Assembly: GCA_018127085.1 (NCBI GenBank)
Contig: CM030733.1
Coordinates: 372,001-436,000 of the forward strand
Direction of reading: 5' to 3'
DNA: 64,000 bases
Source: Pneumocystis sp. 'macacae'
Taxonomy: Eukaryota > Ascomycota > Pneumocystomycetes > Pneumocystales > Pneumocystaceae
The notes beneath the pieces were generated by a model. It was not told the DNA's origin. It made no database searches and saw only the letters and a program-made list of their open reading frames with translations. Both the position numbers and the translations under genes were made by a program. This document shows positions 13,428 to 25,559 of the stretch, piece after piece (within the stretch, counting starts at the first letter, position 1; every line of letters starts with the position of its first letter).

Positions 13428-16400
13428 GTTAGTTGGATTTCTTGGCATAGCATATGCTTTTTCAGAAAGTATTAGTATTATGTTTTTTTTCTTATTTTTA
13501 ACTTTTTCTAGAATTTATTCATAAGAGATCTGCTTCATTAAATCCTTCAGTAAATGCACCGTTAATTTTGACAACGTATGAAAACTCTTAAATAGCACCA
13601 AAATGTACAGAATTAACAATTTTTTTATCTAGCAAGGAAAAAATTTTTACTTTAATCCTAAAAGAAGATGTCGTAAATGGTCAATGTCAAGCAAAATTAC
13701 AAGAATACTGTAAAAAATTACAGGATATGAATCTTTTGGATAAAATTTTATCTTTTCACTCAGAAATGGGGAACTTTTGTAAAAATATAAATTATGAAGA
13801 AACATGTAATAACCTTAAAGGAAATATTGAAAAATATTGTCAAGAATTTAAAGAAAAGCTAAAAAGTACCATTGCTGGACATCCAGATCCGTCTAAGGTC
13901 TGTACAATGAAAAATGAGTGCATTTTATTGGAAAATGTGTGTTCGGACGGATTTAAAAAGGAATGTAATGATTTAACAAGTTTATGCTATCAAGAAAAAC
14001 GAGATAATCTAAGAACAGAGTTTCTTTTAAGAGCATTTTCTGGAAACTTGAAAACAGAAGGAGATTGCGAAAAAGTAATTAATGAGAAATGTCTTATGTT
14101 TATAGGAGAAAGTGATGAACTGATGAAATTTTGTTTAACTGCTTTAAATAGATGTGAAGATCTCATGAAACTGGCAAAAACTAAATGTAAAGAGATAGAA
14201 AAAAGTACGAAAGATCTTCAAGGTTTTATAGACACCTGTACAAACGTTGAAGCATTAAAAAGAACTTGCATTTTACTTCTTAAAGGATGTTATTTTCATA
14301 AATCAAACTGTGATGATAGTTTTCAAAATGTTTGCAAAATATTAGAAAAAAAATGCGGGGAGGAAAGAAAATACATACCACCTGATCTAGTGCTTGATCC
14401 ATTAGAAAAAGAGATTACACTAATGGAGGAAATAGAATACAAAGAAATATTTGAGGATGAAATTGGGAAACCAGGAATAAAGGATACGATTGATCTTATA
14501 GCATTAATTTCAGATGATAAATTAAATACTTGTGAATCTAATATCGAGAAATGTTATAAATTTTGTAGTTCTGTACCTCAATTAAAAGATTTATATGACA
14601 ACTCTAACAAAAAAATGAATCAAGCTAAAAAGAAGATATGTACTGACCTAAAAAGTAAGTTGGAACTCAGATGCCGGGATTTAAAATCGAAATTGCATAG
14701 CTTGTCAATGTCAAGCACTACAGACGATGATTCTACAGTGCTGGGATGGTCCGAGCAGTCTACTGAGCTCAATGAAAGACTTTGTATAGATTTGGAATCG
14801 AAGTGTTTTTATTTACAAAGACCTTGTGGTAGCATAAACATTGAGATGAGTAATGCATGTGCCAATCTAAAATCATCATGTTTAAAAACACGATTTTTTA
14901 GAAAAACTTATCAGCAATTTCAGAACGTTTTAAAAGGAAAATTGCGTAATTTAGCAGTAAAAAGTGTTCTTAAAACATGCATCAATGAACTATTGGAACT
15001 ATGCAATGGAAAAGTTAATATCCAAAATCCAATAATAGTAGATTTTTGTCTGCGACCATGGGATGCTTGTCATGCATTTGCAAGTGATATTGAAAGGCAA
15101 AGCCGCAGACTTAAAATCAGTTTAGGTTGGAAGAGGGATTTCCCGAATGAAGAGAACTGCAAAGAATTACAAGAGAAATGCGAAACATTAGGACAGGATT
15201 CAAGAATGAATGAATTGCCGTGTCTTACATTAAAAGAACGATGCAATCATTTGAAGAATGCAAAGGAATTAGGGAAAATTTTGTTAAAAGAGAAAATAGA
15301 AAATTTAGGTGATTTGAAAACATGTATAAAAAAAGTGACAGAAAGATGCAATAGCTGGTCCAGAAAAAAAAGAACAGGGTTTGCCCTTTCATGTATACAA
15401 TTAAATACTACCTGCCAGATGATTACTAGAGATATTAGCTTTAAATGCGCGATATTAGAGAGAAACATGGATCTTAAAGACTCTTTGAATCAAGTAAAAA
15501 ATGTTAATGCGACTATAAAAGAATTAGCCTGTGACTTCTGGGAGCCCTATTGTGACGTATTTATGTCAAATTGTAAGAAACTTGTCCAAGATAATGGAAA
15601 AGATGGGAAATGCAAAGAACTAAAAGAGAACTGCAAATTATATCGTGAATTACAGGACAAGGAAAAGGCAATTATGTATGAGTTAAGGGGAAGTCTTAAT
15701 GAAAAAAATAAATGCCAATCGACTTTCGATAAATACTGTTTAAATTGGGATAAAACGAACAACCATACATTTAAGAATTTCTGTAATAGCGCTGGTACTA
15801 AAGCTAGTGTACCTAAAAATGAATTATGTGAAAAATTAATAGAACGAGTAAAAGAAAGATGTACAGAATTATCTACAGAACTAAGAGATATGGCGATAGA
15901 ACTAGAGAAGAGCGTAAAGGCTGTTAAAGGACTGAACGAGGTCGCAAAAAAAGCATTGGGGAATGCAAAACTTACTTTGAATAAACAAGAAACAGATATA
16001 AATAATGCAGCATTAATTCTACTTTATAATGCAAATAGTGCAAATACTAACATGAGAACAAAATTAAAAACGAACACAAGTCAAAAAAATCCATCTGGAT
16101 ATCTGCAACAGAAAAAAGCAGAAGTGGATATTACTGATAAAGAAGTTGAAGCATTTGATGCAACAACTGAAGTGTTAAAGGTCTATACAGAAGTGGAAGC
16201 AAAGTGCAGAAATCTACTATTGGAGTGTGGATTTAAAGAGGATTGTTCTGAATATGGGGATTCATGCAAGAGAATTGAAGAAGCATGCAATAAATTGAAA
16301 TCATTAGAAATCAAGTTACCAGGGAAAGAGGCAATTAATCAAACTACAATAGAAGCAACAGTCATTATAAAAACGGGGCCACGTGGAACGCAAAAAACAC

Positions 16401-16633
16401 TAATAGTAGGAGGAGAATGCTTCTCGGTTCGTACAACAGACAAATGGGTTACAAATACTCCGATATATATACAAACATCTGTCATAACATCAACTGTGAG
16501 ATCAAGTCAATGCAAGCCGACAAAGTGTGGAGAAGAAGCAGGGGATGTGAAACCGAGTAAAGGATTGAAAATGAACGGGTGGGATGTGATGAAGGGAGTA
16601 ATATTAACAATGATTATTTTAGTCATAGTTTAG
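13414..16633 (+). CDS. msg: Major surface glycoprotein, Msg/Msr type (gene 1), intact, three exons
   Basis: A GPI-anchored, cysteine-rich surface protein of Pneumocystis type. Exon 1 (13414-13474) encodes a signal peptide starting MKVFVLVGFLGIAYAF. Intron 1 is 13475-13511. Exon 2 (13512-13575) encodes a dibasic site in IHKRSAS. Intron 2 (13576-13632) removes an in-frame TAA. Exon 3 runs 13633-16633. Lengths add to 1042 codons, so about 1041 residues. The mature protein is full of repeated C-x(n)-L-x-x-K/R-C units (for example CKELQEKC and CKELKENC), typical of the Msg domain. Near the end come a Thr-rich stretch, QCKPTKC, and a terminal hydrophobic run VILTMIILVIV suited to GPI addition. Family knowledge: Msg proteins coat the organism and vary antigenically, and classical Msg genes lack their own start and use a single expression site. 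This gene has its own signal exon and introns, as reported for Msr-type members. It converges with gene 2. Confidence 0.92.
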
Positions 16634-18230
16634 AATGAATGAGTAAAATTGGAAAAAAACATATATATTTTGGAATGAACAAAGTTTAGGGAACGACGTT
16701 TATATTTAGGATAAGCATGGTTTGAGAGGTGGCATGTATATTTGTAATGGGTGGGATCTAGAAAAAAATATGTATTTGTATATTTGAGCAGAAAGAATAA
16801 AACAAGAGAGAATAAAAGAGATCAAAGAAATGGCTTCTTTAGCGATTCATCATACATTTTGAGTGACATTAACCTGTATTTTTAATTCAACTAACTTGTA
16901 CTTTTATAATTTTCTATTTATTCACATATATTTATCCTAATGATTTTTTCAAAAATACAACCAAGAATTAAGGCAAAAACCATAGAGGATATTCCTTGAA
17001 AATACTTGATATGGAAATAACAGAGAAATACGATTGTCAAGCATTTTATTTGATTTTACGGGAAATTGTAGAAACTACATTTAAATTTATAAGATACAAT
17101 ATAGAAACATTTTAAAATAAAATTTATTAGCATTATTAAATATGATTTATTGAAATTACTGAGTGGGATTTACTGGTGTCATTTAATTATTTCATAAAAA
17201 AATTTAATGAATTCAAAAGGAATATTTACAAAATGAATTAATATCTATTGGAATATGAAAAATATAAATATGTATTTAATTTTAAAAAACAGACATTTTA
17301 AAAATATTATCTAAAATTGATATTTATTTTTTTCAAGGAAATCTCCATTACGCAATTATTTTATTTTTTTAAAAATATCTTAAAATTAGATTTTTTAAAA
17401 GATCAAGAAAAACTTGCATTTTAGAAAAACGTTGTTTCTTCATAAATACAAACTGATTCATATTTTTAACTCGTTTTCAGAATTTATAGTAATGCATCAC
17501 ATGTATTAAAGGAACTTTATTGTTTTAAGAGCTTTTTGAGAACAAAAATTAAATGCATGTTTTTACCGCAAGCAGAATTTTTTTTGAACCATATTTATAC
17601 TTAAGAAAGGACGTACAAAATAGTTGAGATGAAGAAGCAAAAGTATACTTTATAAACTTGGCAGAGTAACTGCACATGAAATAAAAACCAAGCACGCCAT
17701 CGCCCATGCAGGATCATGCAGAACAAGGCTTCAAAACATGATACACTTCTATTTCATCCTGCTTTATCGGGGTGTCAAAAACAGTGAGATCTTTATATTC
17801 CTCAAAAAAACAAGCAATCCTATGTCATCCTAACACTAATAACAACTCTCACGCGTCCTTTTAATCAATAGTGAGTAGAATTTGAAAATATCCAACTGAA
17901 AAACCAAAATCTTCTAATTCGACAAGGCTGAACGTTAACTCAAAATACAAGTTTCAATTTTATAAAATAGCGATTATTCGGAAAAACCAGAACGTAATTC
18001 AAAAGAATAAATCTTGGATAGAAAGCTCTGCAATTAGGCACGAAGCAAGCTTGAGACTGTCTAAATGACTACTATTTTATTCAATGTCCAGCATTTCATA
18101 TCTATGTTGAAAGAATGTTCTAAATATTCATGTTTTTATATTGTATATCTATATTCCCTCTAGGAATCATTTTTAGATTATTTTTTAATTCCCTAATTTT
18201 GTAGCCCAATACAGATGCTCATTATTCCCT
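16634..18230. other. Intergenic space between convergent Msg genes
   Basis: This is the 3' flank of both Msg genes. No reading frame with a recognisable motif. The right half (about 17.6-18.1 kb) is less AT-rich than the left and has no Msg-like cysteine pattern. Terminators are expected here but no specific signal is diagnostic. Confidence 0.5.
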
Positions 18231-21200
18231 TTAAATTACAATAAAAATCCCTATTACCCATATAACAATATTCATTACTGTCAACCCAAATATTTTTGTC
18301 CCCCTGCTCGGTATTTTTGTACCTGCTCCACCTGTTTCTCGTCCTTTTGTTCGTGCTTCTTCCGTCGTACACGGCACTGGCTTGCATTTTTGTTTAGATG
18401 TTGTCACTGAAGTACGTGTTTTCGTCTTTGTGGAGACTGATTTACTCGTCACCCAGGTCGTCTTCGAATCGATTGCCACGCACTTCCCATCTTTCGTCGT
18501 TACAGTAGACTTTGGCTTGCCATCTGTTGCAGTCGAGACAGATGTTTCTGTCGAAGACATCGCTTTAGGCAATACAAACACCTTGCAGTACTTGCGTATT
18601 TCTTCGCATGGATCACCAAACTTAGGGCAATCATCCTCAAACGCACACTCTTCGATAAAATGGCCACAGATATCTTTGGCCTCCAAGTACAGCTCTAGAA
18701 CCAGAGACATCAGATCAAATGCGAGTCCATGACGCACAGATGACTCTATATCCAGATCGTCTCGACGCACAAGTCTGATGTAAGCAGTGACATTGCCACG
18801 TGCGGCAAGGCGATGATTCTGCTTCTCACCCGCTGCCTGAGATGCCACTAAGAATAAACCTGATTCTCTAGCGGCTTTTTCGGCCTGCTCTTTAGTTTCT
18901 TTAAATTCAGCTGCCCTATCTTTCAAATCTTTAGCGACTTTGACCAGCTTAGCTGGCAAATTATTGCACAAAATCTCTGTCCATTTTATAAACTTATTGC
19001 AAATTTCACCTCTCACATTATCATCTTTGTTATATTCGTTGCATGACTCTTCAAGAGTCTTGTTCAGTTTTGCTGAGCTTGTGCAGTAGCCCTTCAACCG
19101 GGTAGTGCATACATCCTCGCCTGTTAAAGATCCCTTTATATTGTACATGAGGGCTTTCAGTAAGGGAAACTTGTCGCGAAATGTCTTGCAGTTCCTTTTG
19201 AGCTTCACGCACAGTTCACCTTCACCGTTATCTTTCTTAAGTTTATCAGGGCAATTTTCCATGAGCATATCACAGTATTTCTCCCAAAAAAAGCAGATAT
19301 TATCTTTTTTTTCACTCTCTTCTGATTGCTTGACAACATTCTCGATTTTCATATTCTGCTCAAATGCAGAGCAATGGTTCTGTACATCTTCACGTATTCT
19401 AGTACATGTTTTGTAGTGCGCTACACATATAAGACTAAACGGATTCATTTCCCTCATAAACCATCGAGGACACTTCATCTCTAAATATTTTGTGCAGTTA
19501 TCAACTGTTGCCAAAATGTCATTATTTTTGTTCAACAAAGCGTCTTTCAATTTCTGTGCATTTCTCAGGTGAGCACAATTCCTCCTCAATGTGCTGCAAG
19601 GCGCATTAAGCTCCTCAAAATCTTTTGATAGATTCTCGCACTTTTTTTCCAGAACAATACAATCTTTTTCTTCCGGGTAATCCCTCTTTTCGTTTAAAAT
19701 AGACTGTAACTGGAGAGCTTTTCTTCCAACATCCTCCATAAGTGCTTCACATGTTTCTTTCGGTTTCAAACACATTAAAAACAAATCTATACTGTCGTTT
19801 CTAACTTTTTTACATTTTTCTACAAGTTTTAGCACACATCCTTTAATCCCCCCTGAGCCCAAATCATGAAGAAAGCCGAATAATTCCCCCTCTAGTACTT
19901 CTTTTGCTAAATTAGAAAGCTGAGCTCTATAATGAACTACTTTTAAGATTCTACAGGCATTTACGAAATTGACACCGCAAAGTGATTGCAAGTAATAGCA
20001 TTTTGAAATAAGATCCGTATAAGCTTTTTCATGAATTATTTTAAATAGTTTATCCAAAGTATAAAGCTTGTTTTTGATTCCAGTTGTTATGTTAAAGAGT
20101 CCTTTTTCTTCAAGAGCTAATTTAAAAAAATTGCATTCCCCTTGTAGAGTATTATTTATTTCTTCACATACTTGAACATGGTCAGTTTCATTGCATAAAT
20201 TCCTTAGGGTTTTTGTTAAATAGCTAAAAGTGCAGTCTTCTAGATAATTAATACACCTTGTTGTCATGTTTTGATCTGAGTTTCTAAGATGATACGCTAA
20301 TAGTAAAAAACGATGGATTCTCAAAAACAAAGGTTTAATATTTAAAATACCTGAAGCTTCTACTTCAGTAAAAAGTTGATTAAGACCTATTTTTTCTTCA
20401 AGTGTAAACGGAAATTCTAATGGGTTAAAATGATAACCATGGGGAAAGTATAAGATGTTTTTCTCTTTACAACGATTTTTAAGGCTTTCGCAATCTTGTA
20501 TTATTGTTTCTTCACAGACTGGTGAGTGGAAATAACATTTTTCAAGCAAAAAGTAGCAATCTTCTTCTAATTTATGAGTATTTTTAAATAAAGTTTCGAT
20601 ATCTTTTTCAAGAAGTTCACAGTTATCTTTTTTCTCAGCAAGGAGAGTTTCACATGTATGTTTTTGATGGAAACAAGACCAGAGTAAATAATAATTTTCC
20701 TTTATTAATTTTGAGCAAAAGTTTGAAATTTTTGCTTCACAGTTAGCTTGAGTTTTCAAATCCCGGCCAAGAGCTCTTGAAAGAGCTTCATAAGCTAAAG
20801 TTTGAAGTATGCTTCCATGACATTGTTCATCTAAAGTATCGCAAAGAGAAAGAAAATCTGAAAAATCATGGAAAATAATACACTGAACGTGAATATAATT
20901 ACATTGAGCTTTGCTTAAAATAATTTTTGAATTAGTAAAAGCATTAGAAAGATCTTGAAGAAAAACTTTAACTTTATTAGAATTCGTAGTAATTTCATTT
21001 TTAAGATCAGTGCATTTTTGTTTCATTTTTTGACAAAGTCCCTCTAGTTCAGGATGCAAATCTTTTGGTTTCAGACCTATGTTTTTCAAATCTTTACAGT
21101 ATTCTTCTAGTTTTTGTCCACATTCATCGTTTATTGCGTTTTCCCCTAAAATCAAAGCTAAAATCCTCTCTTTGCTACATAAGAAATATTAATTTTACAT

Positions 21201-21389
21201 ATTCTGTTTTTGTTTAAATGTTTTTATACCCTATTAAATTTAATGGCACATCTGATGGGTCTAATGAACCAGATCTTTTATGAACAAGTTCTAAAAAAAT
21301 TAAAAAAGAAAAAGAAAATACATGATACCAATATTTTCCGAAAAAGCATGTGCTATACCAAGAAATTCTGCTAATACAAATACTTTCAT
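18231..21389 (-). CDS. msg: Major surface glycoprotein, Msg/Msr type (gene 2), intact, three exons
   Basis: Same architecture as the facing gene 1. Exon 1 (21329-21389) encodes the signal peptide MKVFVLAEFLGIAHAF. Intron 1 is 21291-21328. Exon 2 (21230-21290) has the dibasic site in LVHKRSGS. Intron 2 (21175-21229) removes in-frame stops. Exon 3 is 18231-21174. The total is 1022 codons, about 1021 residues. Exon 1 has the same length and phase as in gene 1. The body carries the regular cysteine repeats (CKDLKNI, CQKMKQKC, CEELMEDV-like units). The C-terminus has a Ser/Thr-rich segment (STETSVSTATDGKPKSTVTT region), KCKPVPCTT, and a hydrophobic tail VIWVIGIFIVI for a GPI anchor. Base composition rises toward the 3' half of the coding region. 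It lies in tandem with the broken gene 3 upstream. The role in surface coating and antigenic variety is known for the family; expression is not shown here. Confidence 0.92.
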
Positions 21390-21408
21390 TTATAATGACA
21401 ATAAATAA
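21376..21408 (-). promoter_or_regulatory. Msg 5' block, copy at gene 2
   Basis: Reverse-complement copy, identical over 33 bases to 13395-13427, spanning 19 bases upstream of the ATG and the first 14 bases of exon 1. See the gene 1 entry for interpretation. Confidence 0.6.
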
Positions 21409-22936
21409 TAGTTTTTATAAAAAAATATTTCATGAGTGAAAATGTAGAAAGTGATTCTCGTTAAAAAATATTGATAAACAATAAAATTGCTATACAATAA
21501 AAATAAATATTATTCTGTTAGATTTAAATGTTTCAATTCCTCATTAAGTTCCTATTTTTAGGCATGTAAATTTTTATAAATTTTTTAAAATAGAATGAAA
21601 GTTTTAAATAATATGATTTTATTATTATTATTTAATATTTGATTTTTATTACTTTTTTATTATTATTTCTTATCTTTTACTGTATTTGTACACACATATA
21701 TTATAATTTATAATTTTTATTTTTTTAATTTAGCTTTAGTAGATTTTATAAAATCTTTTAGAAATATAGCTAAAATTTTCATTATTTATTTTTTATTCAG
21801 AATTATTTCATGCATTTAATTATTCATTGTTCATTTTATTTATTTTTTGTATTTGGTTTTGAATTAAAATTCAAATTTAAAGCTATACAGATGATATTGT
21901 TTCATATTTTTCTTAAATATATTGTTTATTTTTTTGCTTTTATAGAATTCAAATTATAAAAATACTGTTTAAATACTAATAATTGCTGTTTTGGAATTTT
22001 ATTATTTTTTCATATGCTTTAGTTTTAATCTATATTTTTTATTTTTATAAATTATTTGATATTTTATATCTTAATCTTTCTTAAGATTTTAGATATTGTC
22101 ATAATATAAAGTATTCTATTTTATGAATCATCATCTTACATATCTTATATTTTTTAGAATGATAACTATAGATATATTTACAAAGTTTTTCATAAAATTA
22201 AAATGCATTATAATATATATAAAATTAAAAACAAATCATATAATGATTGTTTGGTTTTTAAAATGTGCTCTATTTTTTATGCCTGAATTTCTTTGTGGAT
22301 AAAAGTGTGGAATAAACCTGAGGAAAATGTAAACGTGAAGAAATGGAAAATACAATATAAAATGCATCAATAAGAGAGCGATTATGTGAAGAACATAAAG
22401 CAATTAAATAGAAAGGATGTATATTTTTATAAGATATATTTTATATTTATCCAGAAGAAACTATGTTTTAAATTTTCATCAAGAAACGCTTTTATTGATT
22501 AGAATAAGTTTGAGAAATTAGCTTCAAATGAATTCTGTTATCTAGAATTTTCTGAATACAGTAGCATTTAAAATTTTGTTAGTTTTTATACTTAAAAATA
22601 GCTTTTAACTTTAAAAAGTAGAGTGTAATTCTAGATTATATTTATAATAAAAAGAAACAAGTTTAATAGAAATCCGTTATGAATCAACCCTGTTTTTGGT
22701 AATTAAATTTCGACTTAGTTTTTTCACAAGATAATTGTTTTGTTTTGAATGTTCATATTTTATTGTATTTTTGAAGAATTTGCCTCTTGAGTTGTTAAAT
22801 TAAAAAGCAACAAATAATTCCTTTAGTAACATTACTAAAATCATGCTCCGCTAAAAAGTAAAAAGTAAAACCAAATTGTATTCTATTTAAAGGACATAGC
22901 TCATCCTTTCAAGATAAAACCTGTTCAAGTTTAGAA
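21409..22936. other. AT-rich spacer upstream of Msg gene 2
   Basis: AT-rich DNA holding the promoter region of gene 2 and the 3' flank of gene 3. I looked for a continuation of gene 3 (Ser/Thr-rich tail, GPI signal) and did not see one in any minus-strand frame. Confidence 0.5.
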
Positions 22937-24965
22937 TCAAATCGACTTCATAAGCGTAGGCTTTTTAGGCTTATAGCCATTAAGACATGTTTTTTGTAAT
23001 GTTGTGCAATTATGAGCAAGGTCTTTAAAAATACCAGATAAACCATTACATTTTGAAAAATAATATGCACATTCTGTTAAAGTACGATTCCCATCTGTAT
23101 AGTTGAAGCTCCATACTAAGTCTTCGTATCTCCAAGAAAAATCACGAAGTAATCTTGTAAATAGGTCACTGATGGAAGTGTGGGAGGGGGGGGGGTACTT
23201 GAGGCGGGACGTAAGCACCATTTAAAATGTATTTCATTAGTTGCCCCAAATTTAGTACATGCATTTTCAATAAGTTTACTTACGCTATACCAGTCAGCCG
23301 ATTCATTTTTAATATTAAAAACATTTAAATCAAGCGACGGTGAATCTTCTTTGAGTTTCTTCCAAAAATTATTCAAGTTGGACCTTTTTGTACCCACTGT
23401 ATGGCATAAAGCCCTTAGATTAACGCATATATCTTTAATACCAGAACAAATACGTCCAAGATAAAAGCATTGTTCTGTCAGCATTATACATTGAGGCGTT
23501 GTGATTTTGTTTGCTGTGCTATTCCATAATACGGCCCAAACACCTTCTGAAGAGCTAAGACCTAGTTCTTTGAACGTTGCATTTAAATTAATACACATTT
23601 TCTTCACTTTATTATCCATATCATTGCATTCATCAGTATGCCCACTCTCACAATATGTCTTGAGATTAGGAAACACATATGTACTAGTACTATGACGAGA
23701 TTTAAGAAAGTCTTTGCATCTTTGCTCTAAACTATCAGGTCTTCTTCTTAAAGAAGATCCGTATATTAGAAGAGAAGTAAGATATGGATCTTTGTGAGGA
23801 AACAAAATGCCATCTCCCTTTTCTCCAGAAAAATACCAGGTTAAATTAAAATCTTTAAATGTTGATTTACAAGTGCCCAAATCCATCTGTCCCATGAACA
23901 GCAGGTCTGAATCATTTTCTTCAGAGCATTCTTCTACTACTGTTGAATTGCAAAGGTCTTTTATTGTTTGGTTACGACACTGTGCTGAATAGTAGTAACA
24001 GACACCAAGGAATGAACAATTATTTCTCGGTATTTTTTGAGTATAACCTGTTATATCTAGTTTCTCCCCTGAGAAGAATTCTCCAAGATATTTGTCTAAA
24101 TATCTACAAGTTGTCTTTTTACCTTCAGCATAATACTGACATGTTTCTGCCGGTATAAAACAGGAGCTCACCATACTGAGTCCCATAGAAGTTAGACAAT
24201 AACATTTCTCAAGAAGATTCCAAACACAGTTTGGATAATGGCCTGCTTCATTATATACTAGGTCGTCATCTATCACCCTCAACAATATTCTATCTTCATA
24301 ATCTGCATAAAGTCTTTTATAACAGAGTCCTTTAAATCTGGTACATAAAGTGGCAATAGTGTCATGACAAATTCTTTCAAAAACGTTGCACAATGTTTCT
24401 AAATTTTCACAATGTTCAACTTCTGTTCTTGCATTCTTTTCCGCTAGAAATGCATCTTCGCCATAATGAAGATAATATTCAAGTTCAGTCTTTAGACCAT
24501 TACATTTTTTAAGTAAGTCATTTCTAATAGAGTGCCCCTCGGTAAATAGACCTTTGCAATATTTATTTCTTTTAGCCTCGTCACATAACTTCTCTAGTAT
24601 ATCAGTAAAATTCCCTCTTTGCAGTTTCGAGATAATTCGACATAAACTTTGTAGAAACGATTTACATTTTTCCTCAGTCGTAATAGACCTCTCTAGCATA
24701 AGACTGTACATAGAAGTATCATCACCTAAAACAACTGACCACATAGATGAAGACGGGAAACGTTCTGATAACAAATTAACTAACCCATGATCTACTGATC
24801 GACCATAATTTCTATTTTCTCTTGACCTAAGTAAATTTAGGCGCCCTTCTGGTTCTAAAAGATAAAAATTAAAAGCAGATAGAAAACAATCCTACCATGA
24901 GTACAAATACTCTTCGAGAAAGCATATGGTATTGCGCTCAAAAGCGTAAAGATAAAGGCTTTCAT
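22937..24965 (-). CDS. Divergent, shorter Msg-like protein (gene 3), frame broken at a C10 tract
   Basis: Exon 1 (24896-24965) encodes a signal peptide starting MKAFIFTLLSAIPYAF. Intron 24855-24895 has a GTAGGA donor and TTTTAG acceptor. Exon 2 begins at 24854 and is open for about 580 codons with paired cysteines (CKSFLQSLC, CENLETLC, CQYYAEGKKTTC, CIMLTEQC, CVNLRALC) and several NxS/T sites. At 23186-23195 there are ten G on the + strand (ten C in the gene). After it the frame ends at 23116, while the frame one base away continues with clear family features (YYFSKC, CTTLQKTC) to a stop at 22937. So the gene is out of frame by one base at the homopolymer. Even with the downstream segment it lacks the Ser/Thr-rich tail and GPI signal of genes 1 and 2. 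Possible readings are a true null allele, slippage-based variation, or a sequencing error. Confidence 0.75.
23186..23195. repeat. Ten-base G homopolymer inside Msg gene 3
   Basis: A run of ten G preceded by TGGGA on the + strand, inside an otherwise AT-rich coding region. It encodes a short proline run in the gene's sense strand. The upstream and downstream Msg-like frames disagree by one base exactly here. Confidence 0.9.
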
Positions 24966-25559
24966 TTAAAAGAGGCAATAAGCCTTAGTCTTTTCATGAA
25001 AACTTAGCACTAACACTATTTAACACTATTGGATTTGGTGTTACATTTTAGATTAAAAATATGAATTATAGAATGGTAAATTATTATCTTTAACATTATT
25101 GGTTTCCTAATCAGTTCGATTGTTTTCTATAAAAATTAATTTTTCTCATTTATCATTTTAATAAAATTAAGATTTATTTCATGTAATTATTATAAATAAT
25201 ATATTTATAAAAAAATTAAAGAATAATTTTTACTGAAAAACTGATTTTTATATCGTTCATTTTGTTTTATGTTGAATTTGACGCTAAAAGTAGCAGTAAA
25301 GACGAAATAACTGAATTTTTTGATACAAATGAGTGTGTCCGGTATTATCAGTCAATCCTGTATGGGCAATTACATGATGATGGGAACAGTGGAATAAATG
25401 TAAACATAGTTTGACTAATGGCTTATAAAAAGCGCAGGCGATAAGAGTGATAAAGAACACATGTAAAGATGCATTGTAAATTTATGAAAAATGTCACTCT
25501 TTTGGTCTATTCTGTAGTCTTTGTCGCTATTTTGCTTGCTCATTTTTTAAATATATCCT

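Noticed and set aside
13576..13632. In-frame stop near the N-terminus of Msg gene 1, suggesting a pseudogene
   Set aside because: A phase-consistent intron covers it, and the same intron is found at the same place in gene 2.
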